Part shown: positions 12,101-27,100 of the stretch, in pieces
Position numbering within the stretch: position 1 is the first letter of the stretch
How the letters are laid out: every line of letters starts with the position of its first letter
Assembly (NCBI GenBank): GCA_019916065.1
Contig: CM034236.1
Coordinates: forward strand, 22,852,941-22,916,940
Direction: 5' to 3'
DNA: 64,000 nt
Source of the DNA: Vitellaria paradoxa
Taxonomy: Eukaryota; Streptophyta; Magnoliopsida; Ericales; Sapotaceae
The notes under the pieces: model-generated
Databases searched by the model: none
What the model was told of the DNA's origin: nothing
What the model saw: the letters and a program-made list of their open reading frames with translations, nothing else
Made by a program: the position numbers and the translations under genes

Positions 12101-15100
12101 ACAAAACTCATCTAGCAGTAGCTCATTAGTTTGATTTAAAGAGGACCACCGACCTATACTAAACAAAGCAACACAAACACAGAAATTTGAAGGAAAATAA
12201 CCAAAGCTACACCCTGTATTCTGAAAGTTGATTGTCATTAGAAGATACTGTGTTGCGAACATTCTAAGCCACACAATGTAGTAACAGAAGGATTTAATGA
12301 ATTAAAAAATAAAGAAAAATACCTCCCCAAACTAGATTCACGAGAAGCAAGAAGATGAAGATGCAGATCCTCCAAGAGTCTCATATTCTTTCCCATTGTT
12401 GAGTTCTTTCCCAGCCACCCACCAAATCTATTGAAGTTACGTTCTCCCTGCAAAAACGAAGCCAGCTTGCCATGTGAGGGAATATTAATAATAATGTAAA
12501 ATCGAGACTGCAGATGTTCACTTCAGAAACCATGAGCCAAAACCTGTCCCCAATTCCAAAAGTTAACCATAATTTTTGTAACCTAATTAAATTTCAAAAG
12601 ATTACCAAGTACAAACAAACAAATATTTATAGGAAGCAAGTGCACCAAAAAAAAAAAAAAAAGATGAAACAAAGTGAACTTCACTTTTAGACTATGGAAA
12701 TGCCCTTTTATATAAAGATTTTGTGGTAGCTCTTGACAAATCTAGTCATCCACCTTATGGTCTAAGGATGCAACAGATATATATATATATATATATATAT
12801 TTTAAGTCTTATGGAACTATGTCTACTAACGTATAAAATGACGCAAAAAGGAGAAACAGGCACTATAGTTCCTATAGTTCCATAACTATGACTACTATGT
12901 CTACTGTCTACTAATGTCTTTCTTTTGGCGAAGGCTTCCCTGGGAAAGTTAACCTCTTTTACGATGAGCCCCTGGACTCTAGGGAAAAGTTGAAGCTGGT
13001 GGAGGAGTTAGTTCCTATAGTTCCTGATGCGGGACAAGAAGTTGAAAGCAAAGAAAAAGAAAGATTAAGCAAGAAAAAGAGAAGAATTAAACCAGAGAAA
13101 AAAGAAGCAAGCAAAAAGAACTTAGGTAAATACAGCCATTCAATAATATTCAATATTCAAGTTTGTAAACCCTAATATCTCAATTAAACCAGAGAAAAAA
13201 GAAGCAAGCAAAAAGAACTCTGGCAAATGCAGGCATTCAATAATATTCAATATCCAAGTTTGTAAACCCTAATATCTCAAAGATTACAATCTTGGAAATC
13301 CTACTCGAAATAAACTACCTAAAATAATAAATAAAAATAATTAACAATAAGGGAAATAAATCTCTAATAAAATAAAATAATCTTTGGACTTGCATCAGTT
13401 CTTGTGGAAGGAGAGTGGTTCCACACACCTTTCCTTCAAAGAGATGCTTTCTAGGATTAGTCAGTGGCTTTTCCAGTGTAGGGGGAGAAAGCCATGCTCC
13501 TCCAATGTTGATAGAAGTGAAATCAAAGGAGGGCCCCTAATCATTGCATCTACAATGTCGCGATTCGGCCTAGAGTGAGGGGAGTACTTGTATTCCTTCT
13601 ATCAGTTCTTAAACCATATTGTCCTAGCCAAGGGAATGGATCACTGGTCCTTGGAGGCGAGGGTATAGGAAGCTTTTGAAGGCAGCAGGGGTTTTGATCA
13701 CAATTGAGAGCTTTTTGGGGTTGAGGGTGATGTGAAACAATCTAGCCATTGAGGTGTTACTTTCAAGATAGTGCTAGTCAACCCAGACATTTGTGACTAC
13801 GATGGGAGAGGTTTGCCCTACCTTCAAAGAAAGTTGCTTTTCTGGGCAATCCATTGTCTAGTATGGAGAATGTGGTCACTCCTAATGAGAATTCGGAGAA
13901 CAAACAAAAGGTCGCCATCTTATTCAATGTCCACAACTACTAGAACAACTTGCGGTCGTTTTTTGAGAGGGGAAAGAGGAAAGAATACAGCGGCAACTCT
14001 CATAACAAGGTGACTTTTGGGGGTTGTATATATTATTGGGGAAGGATTTGGCGGAACCTAAATCTAGTCAAGAGGAGTTTGTGGCGGGCTTCAAAAGTTC
14101 AAGAATAGATTTCATTTGGCAGCTTATCTTGCCGCATGGTCATCGAAGCACATTCTGGAAGGCCCCCCTATGGACAAGTTTAATCCACATGTGTTCTCTA
14201 TTAATGGAAATAGAGTTTGTGGAAACTTGTTCCTGTTGCCCCTATTTTCTTTGGCACTCTCTATTAATGGATCATTGGTTTAATGGATCATTGGTCCTTG
14301 GAAACGAGGGTATAGGAAGCTTTTGAAGGTCGCGGGGTTTTTTATCAAAATTAAGAGCTTTATGGGGTTGAGGGTGATGTGAAGCAATCTAGCCATTGAG
14401 GTGTTGCTTTCACGATAGTGCTAGTCAACCCATACACTTGTGACTATGATGGAAGAGGTTTGCCCTACCTTCGAAGACAATTGCTTTTCTGGGCATGCCA
14501 TGGTCTAGTATGAAGAATGTGGTCACTCCTAATGAGAATTCGGAGATCAAACAAGAGGTCGCCGTCTTATTCGATGTCCACACCTACTACAACAATTTGG
14601 GGTCGTTTTTTGAGAGGGGAAAGAGGAAAGAGTCCAACAGCGACTCTCATAGCAAGGTGACTTTTGGGGGTTGTATATGTTATTGGGGAAAGGATTTGGT
14701 GGATCCCAAATCCAGTCAAAAGGAGTTTGTGGCAGGTTTCAAAAGTTTAAGAATAGATTTCATTTGGCGGCTTATCTTGCTGCATGGTCATTGAAGCACA
14801 TTCTGGAAGGCCCTCCTACGGACAGGTTTAATCCACATATGTTCTCTATTAATGGAAATAGAGTTTGTGGAAACATGCTCTTCTTGCCCCTATTTTCTTC
14901 GGCACTCTGTATCATAGACTTGACTTGATTGTGGACAAGATAAAGTATTCTGTTGGGAAGTTTGACAGTCCCACATATATTCATACTCCTTTTCTGTAGT
15001 CATGGTTATAAGAGAGGCTTCTTAAATTTGGTCTGAAGCCTAAAATGATTGATGAAGTGGTGGAGATGGAGGGTAAAGGCCCCATTCAATCACAAAAAGC

Positions 15101-18100
15101 CACAGACGATGTGTTGCATGGGTATTAGCCTTGGTAAGAATCTTATTAATGTCATTGATTGGGAAAGGCAAGTTTCGGTGGAGGCCCTTTATGGAGCATG
15201 TGACAAGGATTATGGAAACAATTTGGTATTCTCCCCTTGGTTCATGGGTTCCTCCTTCTCAGGATGAGTTCTTCGACGAGTGAGTTGCTGAGTGAACGAA
15301 TATGTTGCTGCTAGGGAGTTTGCTTGCATTGGGCAACAATGGATAGCTTCTTGTAGAATACATCCTGGGTGCCAATTCAAGTTGACCAAGGATTGCTCAA
15401 ACTAGGAGGTTGATGGATGTTAGGCATAGCTTGGCTCTGTTCTACGAGCCTAAGGACTCGAAGTTGGTATAGAAGATGGTGCAAGTTATGAGGGTATCAT
15501 GATCAATATGGCAAGGAAGGTGGACTCTCCTTGGCCGTAAATGGTGGTATCATCAACTGGGAAAATTTGCAACTTATGTGAGGTGTGTGTTCCCATGGAA
15601 GTTAGGGTACCCTCATTCTAAGAGATTACTAGTCTTTGCCCCCCTAAGAGCAATAGGCGCCATGACAACGTGGTGTAGTGGCATGAAAAACCACTAGGTA
15701 GTATTGTGGGAACAGCCACTAGTGGTATGCCAAAAGATGCCTTGACCTTAAAACTTCCCCAAGTAAAGATTGTTGCTGGGAAAATTGGGGAAAAGGGTCG
15801 CAGAAGAGCCAAGTGGTCACTACAAATCTAGTGCTAAAAAAGGTGTGTAATCACCGTGGTTATACTCTTCATTCATTCATTTCTTCATCCCCATCCCTGC
15901 CCTCATGCTTAAACTTGTATTTGTTGTGTTTTGAAGGTGGCCTCTAACACAGGGAAGCGGAAAGTGGCCCAGGAATGATGCATGGGGAAGGCTATTGAAG
16001 AAAAGGGCGAAGAGGCCTACTACGAAGACACAATGGCGTTTCTTCGATGAAGACAAGTTGTTGGGGGGGGGGGGGGGTTCAACTTGTTGGGTCAACCAAG
16101 GGGACGTAGGAGTGAGAGGGTGGTGGTCAAGGGGATGAAAGTGGCCCAGGTGAGGAACATCATGATAGGGCTTAACAAAATTGAGATCAAGATGGATAAA
16201 GAGAGGGACGAAGATGTCACATTTGACAATGAACAAGATGATGCTGATGTTGTGGACCAAGCACCTCAGTGAAGGGGCTGGCGATGATGAAGAATTTGCT
16301 AGTTTAGATACTCCTACCGAGGACAGTTATAAACAAGAGGGGACCAATGTTGAGGAGGAAGATGTTATGCATAAGGATCCATTATCTACTTCCAGTGGGG
16401 TGGCCCAAAGAACTAAGGTTGGTCATTATGAAGAGTCTGTTTTTGAAACTCCCGGCTAAAAGTAGAGTCGTCCTTCTTGATTTTGGCTCCAAGGTAGAGC
16501 TCGAAGCTCCTCTGACCCTTTATGCCAAGTTACAAAGTAGTGGTGAATATAGGGATGACTACATCAGCAAAGCAAAACAAGAGAAAAGTGGTGCGGAACT
16601 TCTTTCAAGTTTGTGCCCATAGAGGTTGAAAAGGTTGCCATGATGAATGAGCCTCCTTTGTGTGTGTCAAGTGAGATCACTCAATGGGCCCGTGGAAAGT
16701 GCATGCTAAACAGAATCATGGTAGTTTCGTGATGAAAGTCTATCCAAGGAACCCAAGGTGTTCATGTGCCTGCTAAAGAGGATCTCGTTACTGCCATGGT
16801 GAAAAAGCCTGTCCAAGGAGCCCAAGTTGTTGATGTGCCTGTTTAGGGGAATCAGGGTACTACCACAGTAAGAGTGTCTGACCAAGGAGCCCAAGGTGTT
16901 GATGGTGATGCGCTCGCTTAGGAGAATTAAGGTACTACCAAGGCAAGTGAGTTTGCTTTGGGAGTTTGCCTTGGGAGCCGAAGGCATTAACGTGCTTGTT
17001 CGGGTGAATAAGGGTTTAGTATTACAAATAAGGTTGTCCAAGAAGAGTTGATTTTAGTTGATGTTGCTATAGTGAGGTCCACTGAGGTTCCCTTGCCTAT
17101 CGAAGAAGTTCAGTTGGAGGGAGTGTTTCTCAATTTTGTTCCCTTATTGCATCAAGTGTTCCACCATCACAATAATATATTTTTTGGCACTATCAAGTGG
17201 CTCCACTTTCTCAAGGTGTTAGCGTTGCAGTAATTAGGAGCTCTGCTTAGTGGGACAAGACCCCCCCCTGGAGGAGTTAACCTTGGACGAAGTTAATTAT
17301 TTTTGTGAGAGCATAGTTCTCGTTCAGTTTTCAAGAATGGACATTCGTTAGTTAGAGGCAAGCCTTCAGCATATGTGCAATGAACTGTTAGCCTTTTGCA
17401 CGGGGAGGATGAGTTTCCTGCAATTTGTCATGATCTTAACAAGGTAAGGCAAGTTATGAAAGGATTGGAAGCTTATGAACATCGCCATACAGAATACATA
17501 ACATCATTTTGGGCTCGTTATGCTCCCTCATTGTTGCATGACTGCCATGTACTTCAAACTTTACTGGAAATCGCGGAGGCCCAAGGGAATTCTAAATCCT
17601 CAATTGATCAATAGTAGTCTCTTCATGGTTTTTGTATTAATATTCTTTCTAATATTATCATAGCTAGTCTTTTGTAATCTAAACGATGTGAGTTAACATA
17701 TGCATATATGGATGGTCAGAGTAAGTCTTGATGCTCTAGCTTGGTGGAAGTAGTGCTACATATTTTCAAAGGTGGAATGTCACTAGACAAGTACAGAGTG
17801 AAAGGTAAGGAAATTCGGAGCGCACGAGCGCGCGCGCGAGAGAGAGAGAGAGGTCCACTGGGTGCAATCTATGAATGATGGGGTGAAAATCTGACCCCTG
17901 CATTATCATAGGGGTGGTATTTATAAAGGGTGGATTAGGACAAGGAGATTAACCTTGATGCACCTAGGACAGTTGTCCCCAAACTAGGTGGCCAACTTTG
18001 CACATCCTGATTCCTCCATTAGCAGAGGTTCATCCGACTAGGTGGTGGCAACAGTTTTGCATGATTGGCCAATATGAGCATTATGGTCGTGTTATCAAGG

Positions 18101-21100
18101 ATAACTATGTTCTAGTCAACTTTATCGGGGTAGTAACTATCTTTTTAGGCTGATCGAGGGTACTCTGACATATCCCTAACTCTAGCTACTAAACCACTCA
18201 TCCCCCAATGGTCCTATAGGTAAGCGCGTGGTCTAAAGGCCCCTAAGTGTCCTCATGGTGAGTGATGTCCCCCAAAGGGGAAACCTATACCCCTTCCCAT
18301 GGGAGTGGAGGTGATTTTCCTTGGCAAAGTGTAGAGCATTGAAGACTCTTCGATAATGGGTCCACGACGAGGGTCTAGAGTGCTCCTAGACTCAAATGCC
18401 CCCAGAGGAAGCATGGTTTGAAGAGTGTGAATAGTCATAGTGCTCACTTTCCATTGGTAGTTGCCGAAACAAGAAAAACCCATCATGGAGGTTGCAAGAA
18501 TTGTCCCTCGAAGTATGGAGCAACCCTTAATCACTTACACTAGATAAAACTTGAAATAATCCCCCATGCCTCCCCACAAATAATCCCGTTATAGTTTCTC
18601 AACTTCTTAGCCCTCGATGATGATGGTATAGTTAACAATGACATGGAAGTACATAAGCATGCTTGATATAGTTTTTGATAAGGGTCAAGTGGGCTCCTTT
18701 TGAAAGGTAAGCTCTTTTCCAACCCATGAGTCTCCTGTTCATCTTCTCAAGAACACAGTTTCACAATAGCTTTGACTTGAAATAAGATTCCAAAGGAAGC
18801 CCTGGGTACTTCGTGCAAAGGCTTCATTGGTTGCATCCGAATATTGCCTTGAGTATAGCCATATTTTGAACGTCCTACACCGAAATAAGCTTTGTCTTCC
18901 TTGAGTTCACCTGTAGGCCGGAAACTACTTCAAAACAACTTACCCAATTAAATCAAGTCCCCCTCCCCCCCCCCCCCCAAAAAAAAGAATGCTATTGAGT
19001 CGTTTGCAAAAAGTAAATGTGACACCTCTGCAGTTGCGATTCCCCATTTAGAACCCCTAAATGAATCTTTCCCACCCCACGCTCCTCAACATCCTCCTCA
19101 AAACTTCCATCACAAGAATGACAAGAACGGAGATAGAGGATCTGCTTACTCTCCAAAAGGCTTACACACTTCAAAGGCCATCTTGATAGTGAACAATTTG
19201 AAGAAGAGAATGAATTTTAATTTAGACTGGTGCTCTATGGCATTGAATCAGTTGCATATTGGTGATAGACTCAGTTTTTCCTCTTTAAATTGAATAAGAT
19301 TTTTTTTTTCTTTTTTCACTATTAAACAAATGTGAGATTCTAGAGAAGAAAATATTACGCAGATCTGTTTGTGTTTGAGATAACATTCTCAATAAAGTGT
19401 TTTTCAAGATTCTAATTTGTTTTTCACTTCTAAAATTAAGAGTTACAATGGTGCTTTGACTGTAATAGTCCGAATATTAGTTTTCATGTTTCATGCAAGG
19501 AGCTGTTGAAGCCATAAACCCTTTGGTTCTAAATTAACTTGCATATTCCAGTTTTTCTATTTGCTTTCCTTTCCAGGATTCAGTCAGATTATATAACATG
19601 CAGGGAATGGAAGAAAACCACATTGTAGTTCAGTGCAACCCTCTCAATCCCTCATCTCAAACCTTATGACATTTCCCGTATGTCACAGGATTTTTCAATG
19701 TCAACAACACAAAAACGGAAGAACTATTCAACATATTATTTTCATGCACTGAACAGGATATTTACCCTATTCTATTCTAGTAAAAACATAAAGTCTTGCA
19801 AGAAGTGTTAATCAAATCCTTTCACGTTTTATTTACTATAATATGGAAGGGTCATGAACCAATTCTTCCTTTTCTTTTTTCTTTTTTTCTTTTTTTTTTT
19901 TTTTCAGAACCACTTTCTAGAAATTAAAAGCTGCTAAGCAGTAGCTGAAACTCTTCGTTTCTCTTAGTCAAGTAGTATTCAGTTCTTTATGATACAATTC
20001 CTGTGGCATCTATCTTTTCCTAATGTGTTGCTTGTTTTATATTTTCTTAGGCTGTAGAAAAGTGTCAAATAAATTCTACATACTCAGATCTCGAGTAATC
20101 TTTTTTCTTATCTCACATATCCCTCATATCCTTTCTGCTGTTTCTCAGTTGGAACTTGGACGTCAAGAATTTATTTTCAGTACAAAATTTTAAATTAAAT
20201 ACATGGAATAGATGAATGCTTTTCTCACTCAACCCAGCCATAAAAACTTATGAAGTAACTCAAAACCACCGTATAAATCTAGAAATAATCCAGCACCTCG
20301 ATACCTAAATAGCCAATTAAGAAGTTGCTTCACAAGGAATTGAATGAGAATAATTACAGATAAATCATTACAAGTTATCAAAATACCATCCAAGGTTTAG
20401 ATGAATGCAGTAATCTGTGCACATAATAACAATATTTCAGATGGAATTAAATTCCATAAGACACAAAAAAATCATTACAAACCTTTGTAAGACCACGCAT
20501 GTTAAGATAGATCTAGCAAATCAGTACAAGTGACTAAACCAATTTATTTGGAGCAAATAAATTCCCTAAGAACTAAGGAAAGAATTGTAGGAATGTAGTT
20601 GCATGAACTCCAAGAAATAGGCATCATCACCTGTTCAAGTGTTTCCCTTTGCCCATGTAACAAAGCAGCACTGATACCAAGGAAATAAAAACCAAAACGA
20701 AAACAAAAGAAAAAGCGCACCAGTTAAAACTACATCAAAATGATACTGTAAACCAGTATTCTCCAGAGCTGACCAAGGAAATACACACAACACTTACGGA
20801 AGAATACAAGATGCTAATGTTCCACTCTGAGAGAGTTGCCACCGCTGATATCTTCGAATTTGTACATTTATTATATCACCATCCGCAATAGACTCAGCAG
20901 CACGGGCAATCAAGCTCATTCGTTTCATCCCATTATCATCTTTGCCAACTGAAATTGGCCTATAATTGATGTAGTTCTCCTGCAATTTTATCAAAATGAA
21001 GTATATTATACCACACAATTTTAAAGGCAAAAAGTGAGATCTCATGCTATATTTCCCACTACCCATCAGTAATATGAATGTCCAACACAAGATATCTAAA

Positions 21101-24100
21101 TGAACAAATAAAAAAAATGATATATAATTTCCAAACAATAAGGCTGCTGGTGACATGAATCATGGAATGAAAGTAAATAAATACATGAAGCAAATAAAAT
21201 GCAAAGGGGGTATACAAAGGAAGACAGAGGCATATGCAAAGCAAGGTCTAATATGATAGAAAGTCATCTCAAAACACCATGGCAATATTCCAATTCAAGA
21301 GTTAACTAAGAGTTACGATTACACAAAATGGTTATTTGACTAACCATCAAACCAAATTCTGTAAACAGGCATAAAATACCTGAATAAGCAAAGGGACCAG
21401 ATCAGGATCACTCATGCTAAGATCAATCCGCTCATCCATTCGCAATTTGCCTGCATTAAAGCCAAAGAGCCTGCACAAGCAGAAGGCAAGATGGTCTAAT
21501 TTCGGGCGCATTGAAAAGCTCAATGAGAATAAAAGTAATCAGTCACAAGTTTTATTTTTATTTGTTTGGCATAAGCATTACAAACTGTACCTTCTTTATT
21601 CAAAGAAAAGTTGCAAGGCAGAAGAAAAATATTACAATAATCTTTGCACAAGCAAAAAAAAGGAAAAAACTTGTTAGTGTGATGTTTCAAAGACATTATG
21701 ATGGGTCATCTGAATTGTTCTAGGAGATATATTGTATTTCATTTATGAGTATTTTTATTTATACTGATTTGAATTTGTTCGAGTAGTCATTGTCTCTTAG
21801 TTTGTTCAAGATGACTCCTAGTCAACCTAGTTTTGCCTATATAAAGGCTGAGATGATTTTGTTTTATGAATAGTTGAATATTTAGATAAAAATACAGCTT
21901 GAGAGCTGCTTTCTCCTCTCCCCATTGCGTTCTTCTCCCTCTTTGGATATTTCTTCTCTTCCTTGGATATTCTTCTCTTTCTGGCTTAATTTCTTTTTGA
22001 TTTCACATCACATTAAAGGGCAAAGGAAGCTTAAGCTTAGAGCAGAGGTAAACATTTTTTGTCCCTTTATGACTCAAGTGTAAATTGGGAATCCCTTATG
22101 GATAGTGCAGTCAATTCATTTGGAATGTAGTATGCATTATAGCCACAAATGTTTTCCTCACATGAATTGCTGTAGTTATACCGAAGCTACCACAATACCT
22201 TGAAGGTGGTATGCTAAGCTTCCAGGCACACAAATATCTTTTGATCCACAGCAGCAATGCAGGGGAAAGAAAGCTAAATTTTGACTAGAAAAAATGAAGA
22301 AAAATTGGCAGAAGGTAGCCATCAAGCCCATGTCTGCATGATATTACCAACAGAAAAGCTCAACTATGATCATCCATACCAACCACATCCATAATAGTAA
22401 AAATTATTTTTAAGTTACAGATTCGAACACAAAAAATCATCAATAGTTCTCTGCAATTCATTGCTTGACAAGCAAATACAAGGCTTTGTGTTTGTTGGAA
22501 TCTGCAGGTGCGCAATAAGCATGAATAACAATAAAATATGACTCCCATTTGGACTCAAAAAATAAAAAATAAAAATTAATTATTTGTCAAGAGCAGAAGT
22601 CAGATGTGAGACCTAGTAACTATATTATTTACATAATTAAACAGGAAACTGCCATATGCGGATAAATATTCCCTACAGAAAAATCCTTTCATACAGAACT
22701 GAGCAGCCTACTTGGTGGCTAATTGATAACAGATGGTAAAGATCAATAAAGTAAAGAATGGCTATCATAAGCCACCAGGAGGTAAAGACAGACAATTTAG
22801 GAGCACATACTATTACGTTGGCAGCCATCTTCATAAGCAATTGATAACAGATGGCAAAAGCCCAAAATTCAGTTCAATCAACAAACCTCAAAAGATATTG
22901 TCCAGAAAACAGAAAAGAAAAACCTCAAAACAAACTTCAAACGAAACACCAAACCACAATCCATAATGCAAGTGAAAGTAAAGCTAGAAAATGTCATACT
23001 TATCAACAGCTGTGAATGGTGAAATATCTTCGTCCTTTGCACTGCTCAGAAGACGGTGTCTAACATCATCATATTTAATGACCGACATAGAGAGACTCAT
23101 GTACTGCAATTGGTTTAGGGCCATGCGCATGTCTCCATTGACTCTTTCCGCAAGCTCTTCGAGCGCAATCTAAAGTAACCAAAAAAAAACAAACGCACAA
23201 AAAATGTTAGCAGACTTAATAGTGATGCTTCGAAGGGGGCTATTGGAATGGCACTAATACACATCTATTTTCCAGATAAAGGCAGAATGAAAAGAAGTGA
23301 AAGGATAAATAGGTCAATCTAATTTGTATAACTAATGTGGTCAGGTAGAAACAACAAAATCAAAGTATATATCACAGGACATCACAGATTCTTCTAACAG
23401 CATATTGAGTATGTGTCTACACTATGACCATTTAGGTTTTTATCCGATGAATTGCAATAAACAAATCATTTAAACACCAAATTCAATAATATGCTCGTAA
23501 AGTTAACAATTACTTTGACAAAATAAATGTACAGTACTACAAAAAATCCATTTAGAGAAATAACGCTTCAATCAGATCTTGAAACTGACTAGCATATTCA
23601 AGCAAATTTTGAGATCCATCGGATGCATTTTTGGATTTTCTTTCGCAATTCAATGCACTTGCATCAATTACATACCCATTAAACAAAAATGGAAATAAAC
23701 AAAATAGCTCATCATGGGAGAGAGACAGAGAGAGACAGTGAGCCACCACCTCCCCCCTGGGGGGAACAAACAAGGAAACAAAAAAATTGAAGCAATATTA
23801 TTAGTAATTTTTTTTTCTTTTTCCTTTTTGATAATTAATATGGGTACCCAGGCCACATCAGTAGGATCCAGGACAAGCCAACACTCAGAAGAGGGATCAA
23901 GAGGAAGCCTCTCCCGTGAGGCCACCGCAAGAAGACCAAGCTAGCAATAGGGAGTTTCCAGCATGGTGTCACTGCAGGAGGGCCCATTGGCAGCAAGCCC
24001 CTTATTGGGTGCCCCATAGAAATATATTGAGCCTGGAGCAAGGCCTAAAAATTTTCTCAACATGGGACCTCCCTTTACTTACCAGCAAGATTACTGGAGA

Positions 24101-27100
24101 CTAGTAGTCTGGTCGCAAGAGAAAATGGGATTCGCCAAGATTTCTTTGACCAGTTTAGAGAGAGATCTTCAGGAGGATTCCTTGCTATAAAGGGGTTGCA
24201 CTAGCATAACGTTGAATCCTATCCAGATGGATATGGTGCCTTAACTCATGCCCCAAAGGACTCCTCCTGGCTATATATATCCATCTCCTCCCCAAGGATA
24301 TCATGATCATCGTCACTACTTTTAACAAAGTTACCCTATCTTTCCATACGATCTCTCCATCTTGCTCTAGATCATCTTGATTCTCACCCTCCTCGAGCCT
24401 TAGTGACTCCACCATAGATGACATTTGACATTGATGGTCAAATCATCCCTTCTAGGTCTAATCACCCACCGTTAACATAATTTAGAAACTTACAAAATAA
24501 GTCTACCAATGGTTAGGCAAGGCTTGGCCTTGAAATCAATTTAAGAGGCAACTGCCTAGAAATGATACCACCTAAACAAGATAAACTCACATTTATCCTC
24601 TTGTTAATCTAAGATCTTGCATATGTGTGTTCATTTTGATGATGTCTTGGTTAGTAAAAAAGAACACATTGCAAAAGGAAATGAAAAATAAAAATTGAAA
24701 TAGTAAATAAACACTCTCATAGGATGATTGTAACGAAAACGAAGGATGCCAAAATGGACGTCTAGTAATATAAGAAAAAATAAGAAATGAATATATCCAA
24801 AAAAAAAAGTTGAGATAGCAACGATATATGAGAAGTAGGGAAACAAAAATTAAGATGGTTTGGTTATATCCAACATAGATGTGTAGATGCACTAGTAAGG
24901 AAGAGCAATTATATCCAAATGGAAAGATTAAAAAGACAAAAAGTAGATCTAAGATTACATTGACTGAAATTGTAAGAAATATACCTAATTTTAAATAGCT
25001 TTACAGAAACATAACCTCGACAAAAATGAACTAGGGAAAATGATACATATAGCTGATCCCAATTAGTTTGGGACAAAGGCTTTGTTAAATTGAGTTGAAT
25101 AGAGCAGGTACCTCATTTACTTGAACTCCTTCTGCATTTGCTATTTGCATTAACCTTTTTGCCATCTATAATTTACAAATTTCATTTTAGTGAGTTAAGC
25201 ATCCCAAATATGCAAATCACAACAGCATCAGTACTTGTAATACTAATATACAAACATCAGAAGAGCAAAAACATGTATGGAAATATATCAATACAACTTA
25301 TTTTAACTATGGTTCATAAAACGTGAAATCAGGTATCAAAATTGAAATTACATCTGCCAACCCAACAAGCAGAAAGCACCTCTACAAAAACTCCGAACCT
25401 GAAATGGTTTATTTCAGCAAAGTCCAAGCAGATTATATGAGCTCAATTTGCTGGTGTAAATTCACGTCAGACGTGAAGAAAACTAAATATTCACAATTAA
25501 AAAACAAAACCTAGATCAAACAAAACAATGCAACAGATAAGACCATCAACCAAGAAATCAAAAGGTCTTTGGACCAAAACAAAAAAACAAACAATTACAG
25601 TGAACTATTTTTACCCAACATCCTTTATGACCTCATAATGAGAGCTAAATATGAATCAGAACTTCAAACTATGAAACAAATTCTAATTACAAAGGCTAAC
25701 AATTTCGATAAAATAAGAATAAGAACTATTAAGCCCTATACGTTTCTGCCATAAAAGGTGAAATTGTAAGAACAATTACAATCTCAGCAAGGAGAGGGGA
25801 AAAGAAGAAAAAGACCTATCAAATTCATGTTTTACTTCAGGATACCAGTTGATAAAGCTAAAAGCAAATTATAGATTTTCCTATGCAGCAATGACCTGGT
25901 TAGAGACGCATATATGATGCAGTATGTAAAAACACATTTATTTAAAAAAATAAATAAATAAAAATTAAAAAAAAAAAACAAAGGTAGAAAAAATAGGACG
26001 TGAAATGGCAACCCCATTCACTTATTTCAACTCAACAAAGCCCCCAAATTATTTAGACTTGAGTTCAACTCATGAATAATTTGCCAAACCAAAATGATGT
26101 CTTTTTGGTATAAAATATTATAGACCAAATTGAATAGCAAAACAATATCATTTTAGTCTAAAATATTGTAATATATATATTATTTTTTTGAGCCGGACTC
26201 ACAAGTTTTTGAGCAAGGCCATCCCTGGCTCAAATTCAAGCTCAAATTCAGCTTTTAAAGTTTACAAATTGAGCTCAAACCAAGCTCATAATAGCGAGCA
26301 AGCTATGTGATTCATTTCCAGCCCTAAGTGTGAGAATCATATGCTAGCTTCTGTATTGAGTTTCCAGGGGAGATAAATTATAGGTACTATGTTTATGGCC
26401 AGATTCCTCATGTGGAGGTTTCTAGCCTACATGTAGCAGCATTTTTTGGTAGTTTTATTTTGCTAGCCCACCTAGATACCTGCATGCCAAGAAGCATAGA
26501 CGCTTCTAGGAATGACACTTGTCACACACACTCCCTCCACTTTGTTTTTTTAAATAAGCAACATTAAAATTTTGCTAATATAGAAAGGGTAATACAAAAT
26601 ATGGGGAAAAGCAGTCCACAAAAGAGAGCCTACACACAGAATTGTTTGTAATTGTAAACCAATTCCCACGAATTACAAACAACAGTGTAGATACAAAACA
26701 TGGTGGATGGAGATTAAAAAGAACTTATGAAATGAATCTTTTTCCACCAATCCTCCTCTGTTTCAGTTTTGTCCTTAAACACCCTTGCGTTCCTTTGTTT
26801 TTTTTTTTTTCCAAATGACCCTCCTCTATTTCACTCACCCAACACATGTTGCACACTTGTCTAAATGTGTCATATAATCTTTAATTTTTAAAAGATAACA
26901 CATTATTTGGATGCATATCCATCAGAAAGGGTAATACAAAATATGGGTACAAGCAGTCCTCAAAGGAGAGCCTACAATACATACTTGTTTGTAATTGTAA
27001 GCCAATTCCCACAAATCACAAACAATGGTGTAGATAAAGAAATCCAGTGAATGAAGACCCAAAAAGAAGTCATGAAATGAACCTTTTCCCACAAATCCTC

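Larger units (their letters stand above)
8759..12447 (-). other. RFC1: RFC1 C-terminal domain and basic tail (exons 17-22)
   Basis: Exon 17 starts GERNFNRFGGWLGKNST, the conserved opening of the RFC1 C-terminal domain. Exons 18-19 give LRVDFLTLLLKHL and SYSISQEDFD. Exon 20 has APKKRIAAMLEP and an acidic stretch. Exons 21-22 encode a glycine- and lysine-rich tail ending AAAKRKR, a likely nuclear localisation signal. Confidence 0.9.

Noticed and set aside
16706..17041. 111-codon minus-strand frame with internal repeats (NTLGSLDRL)
   Set aside because: It is the shadow of a short tandem repeat in the decayed PMD-like region, with no support from neighbours.
23552..24041. Several overlapping short frames on both strands in RFC1 intron 12
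   Set aside because: Mutually overlapping, no motif, and in a GC-richer segment where chance frames are longer.
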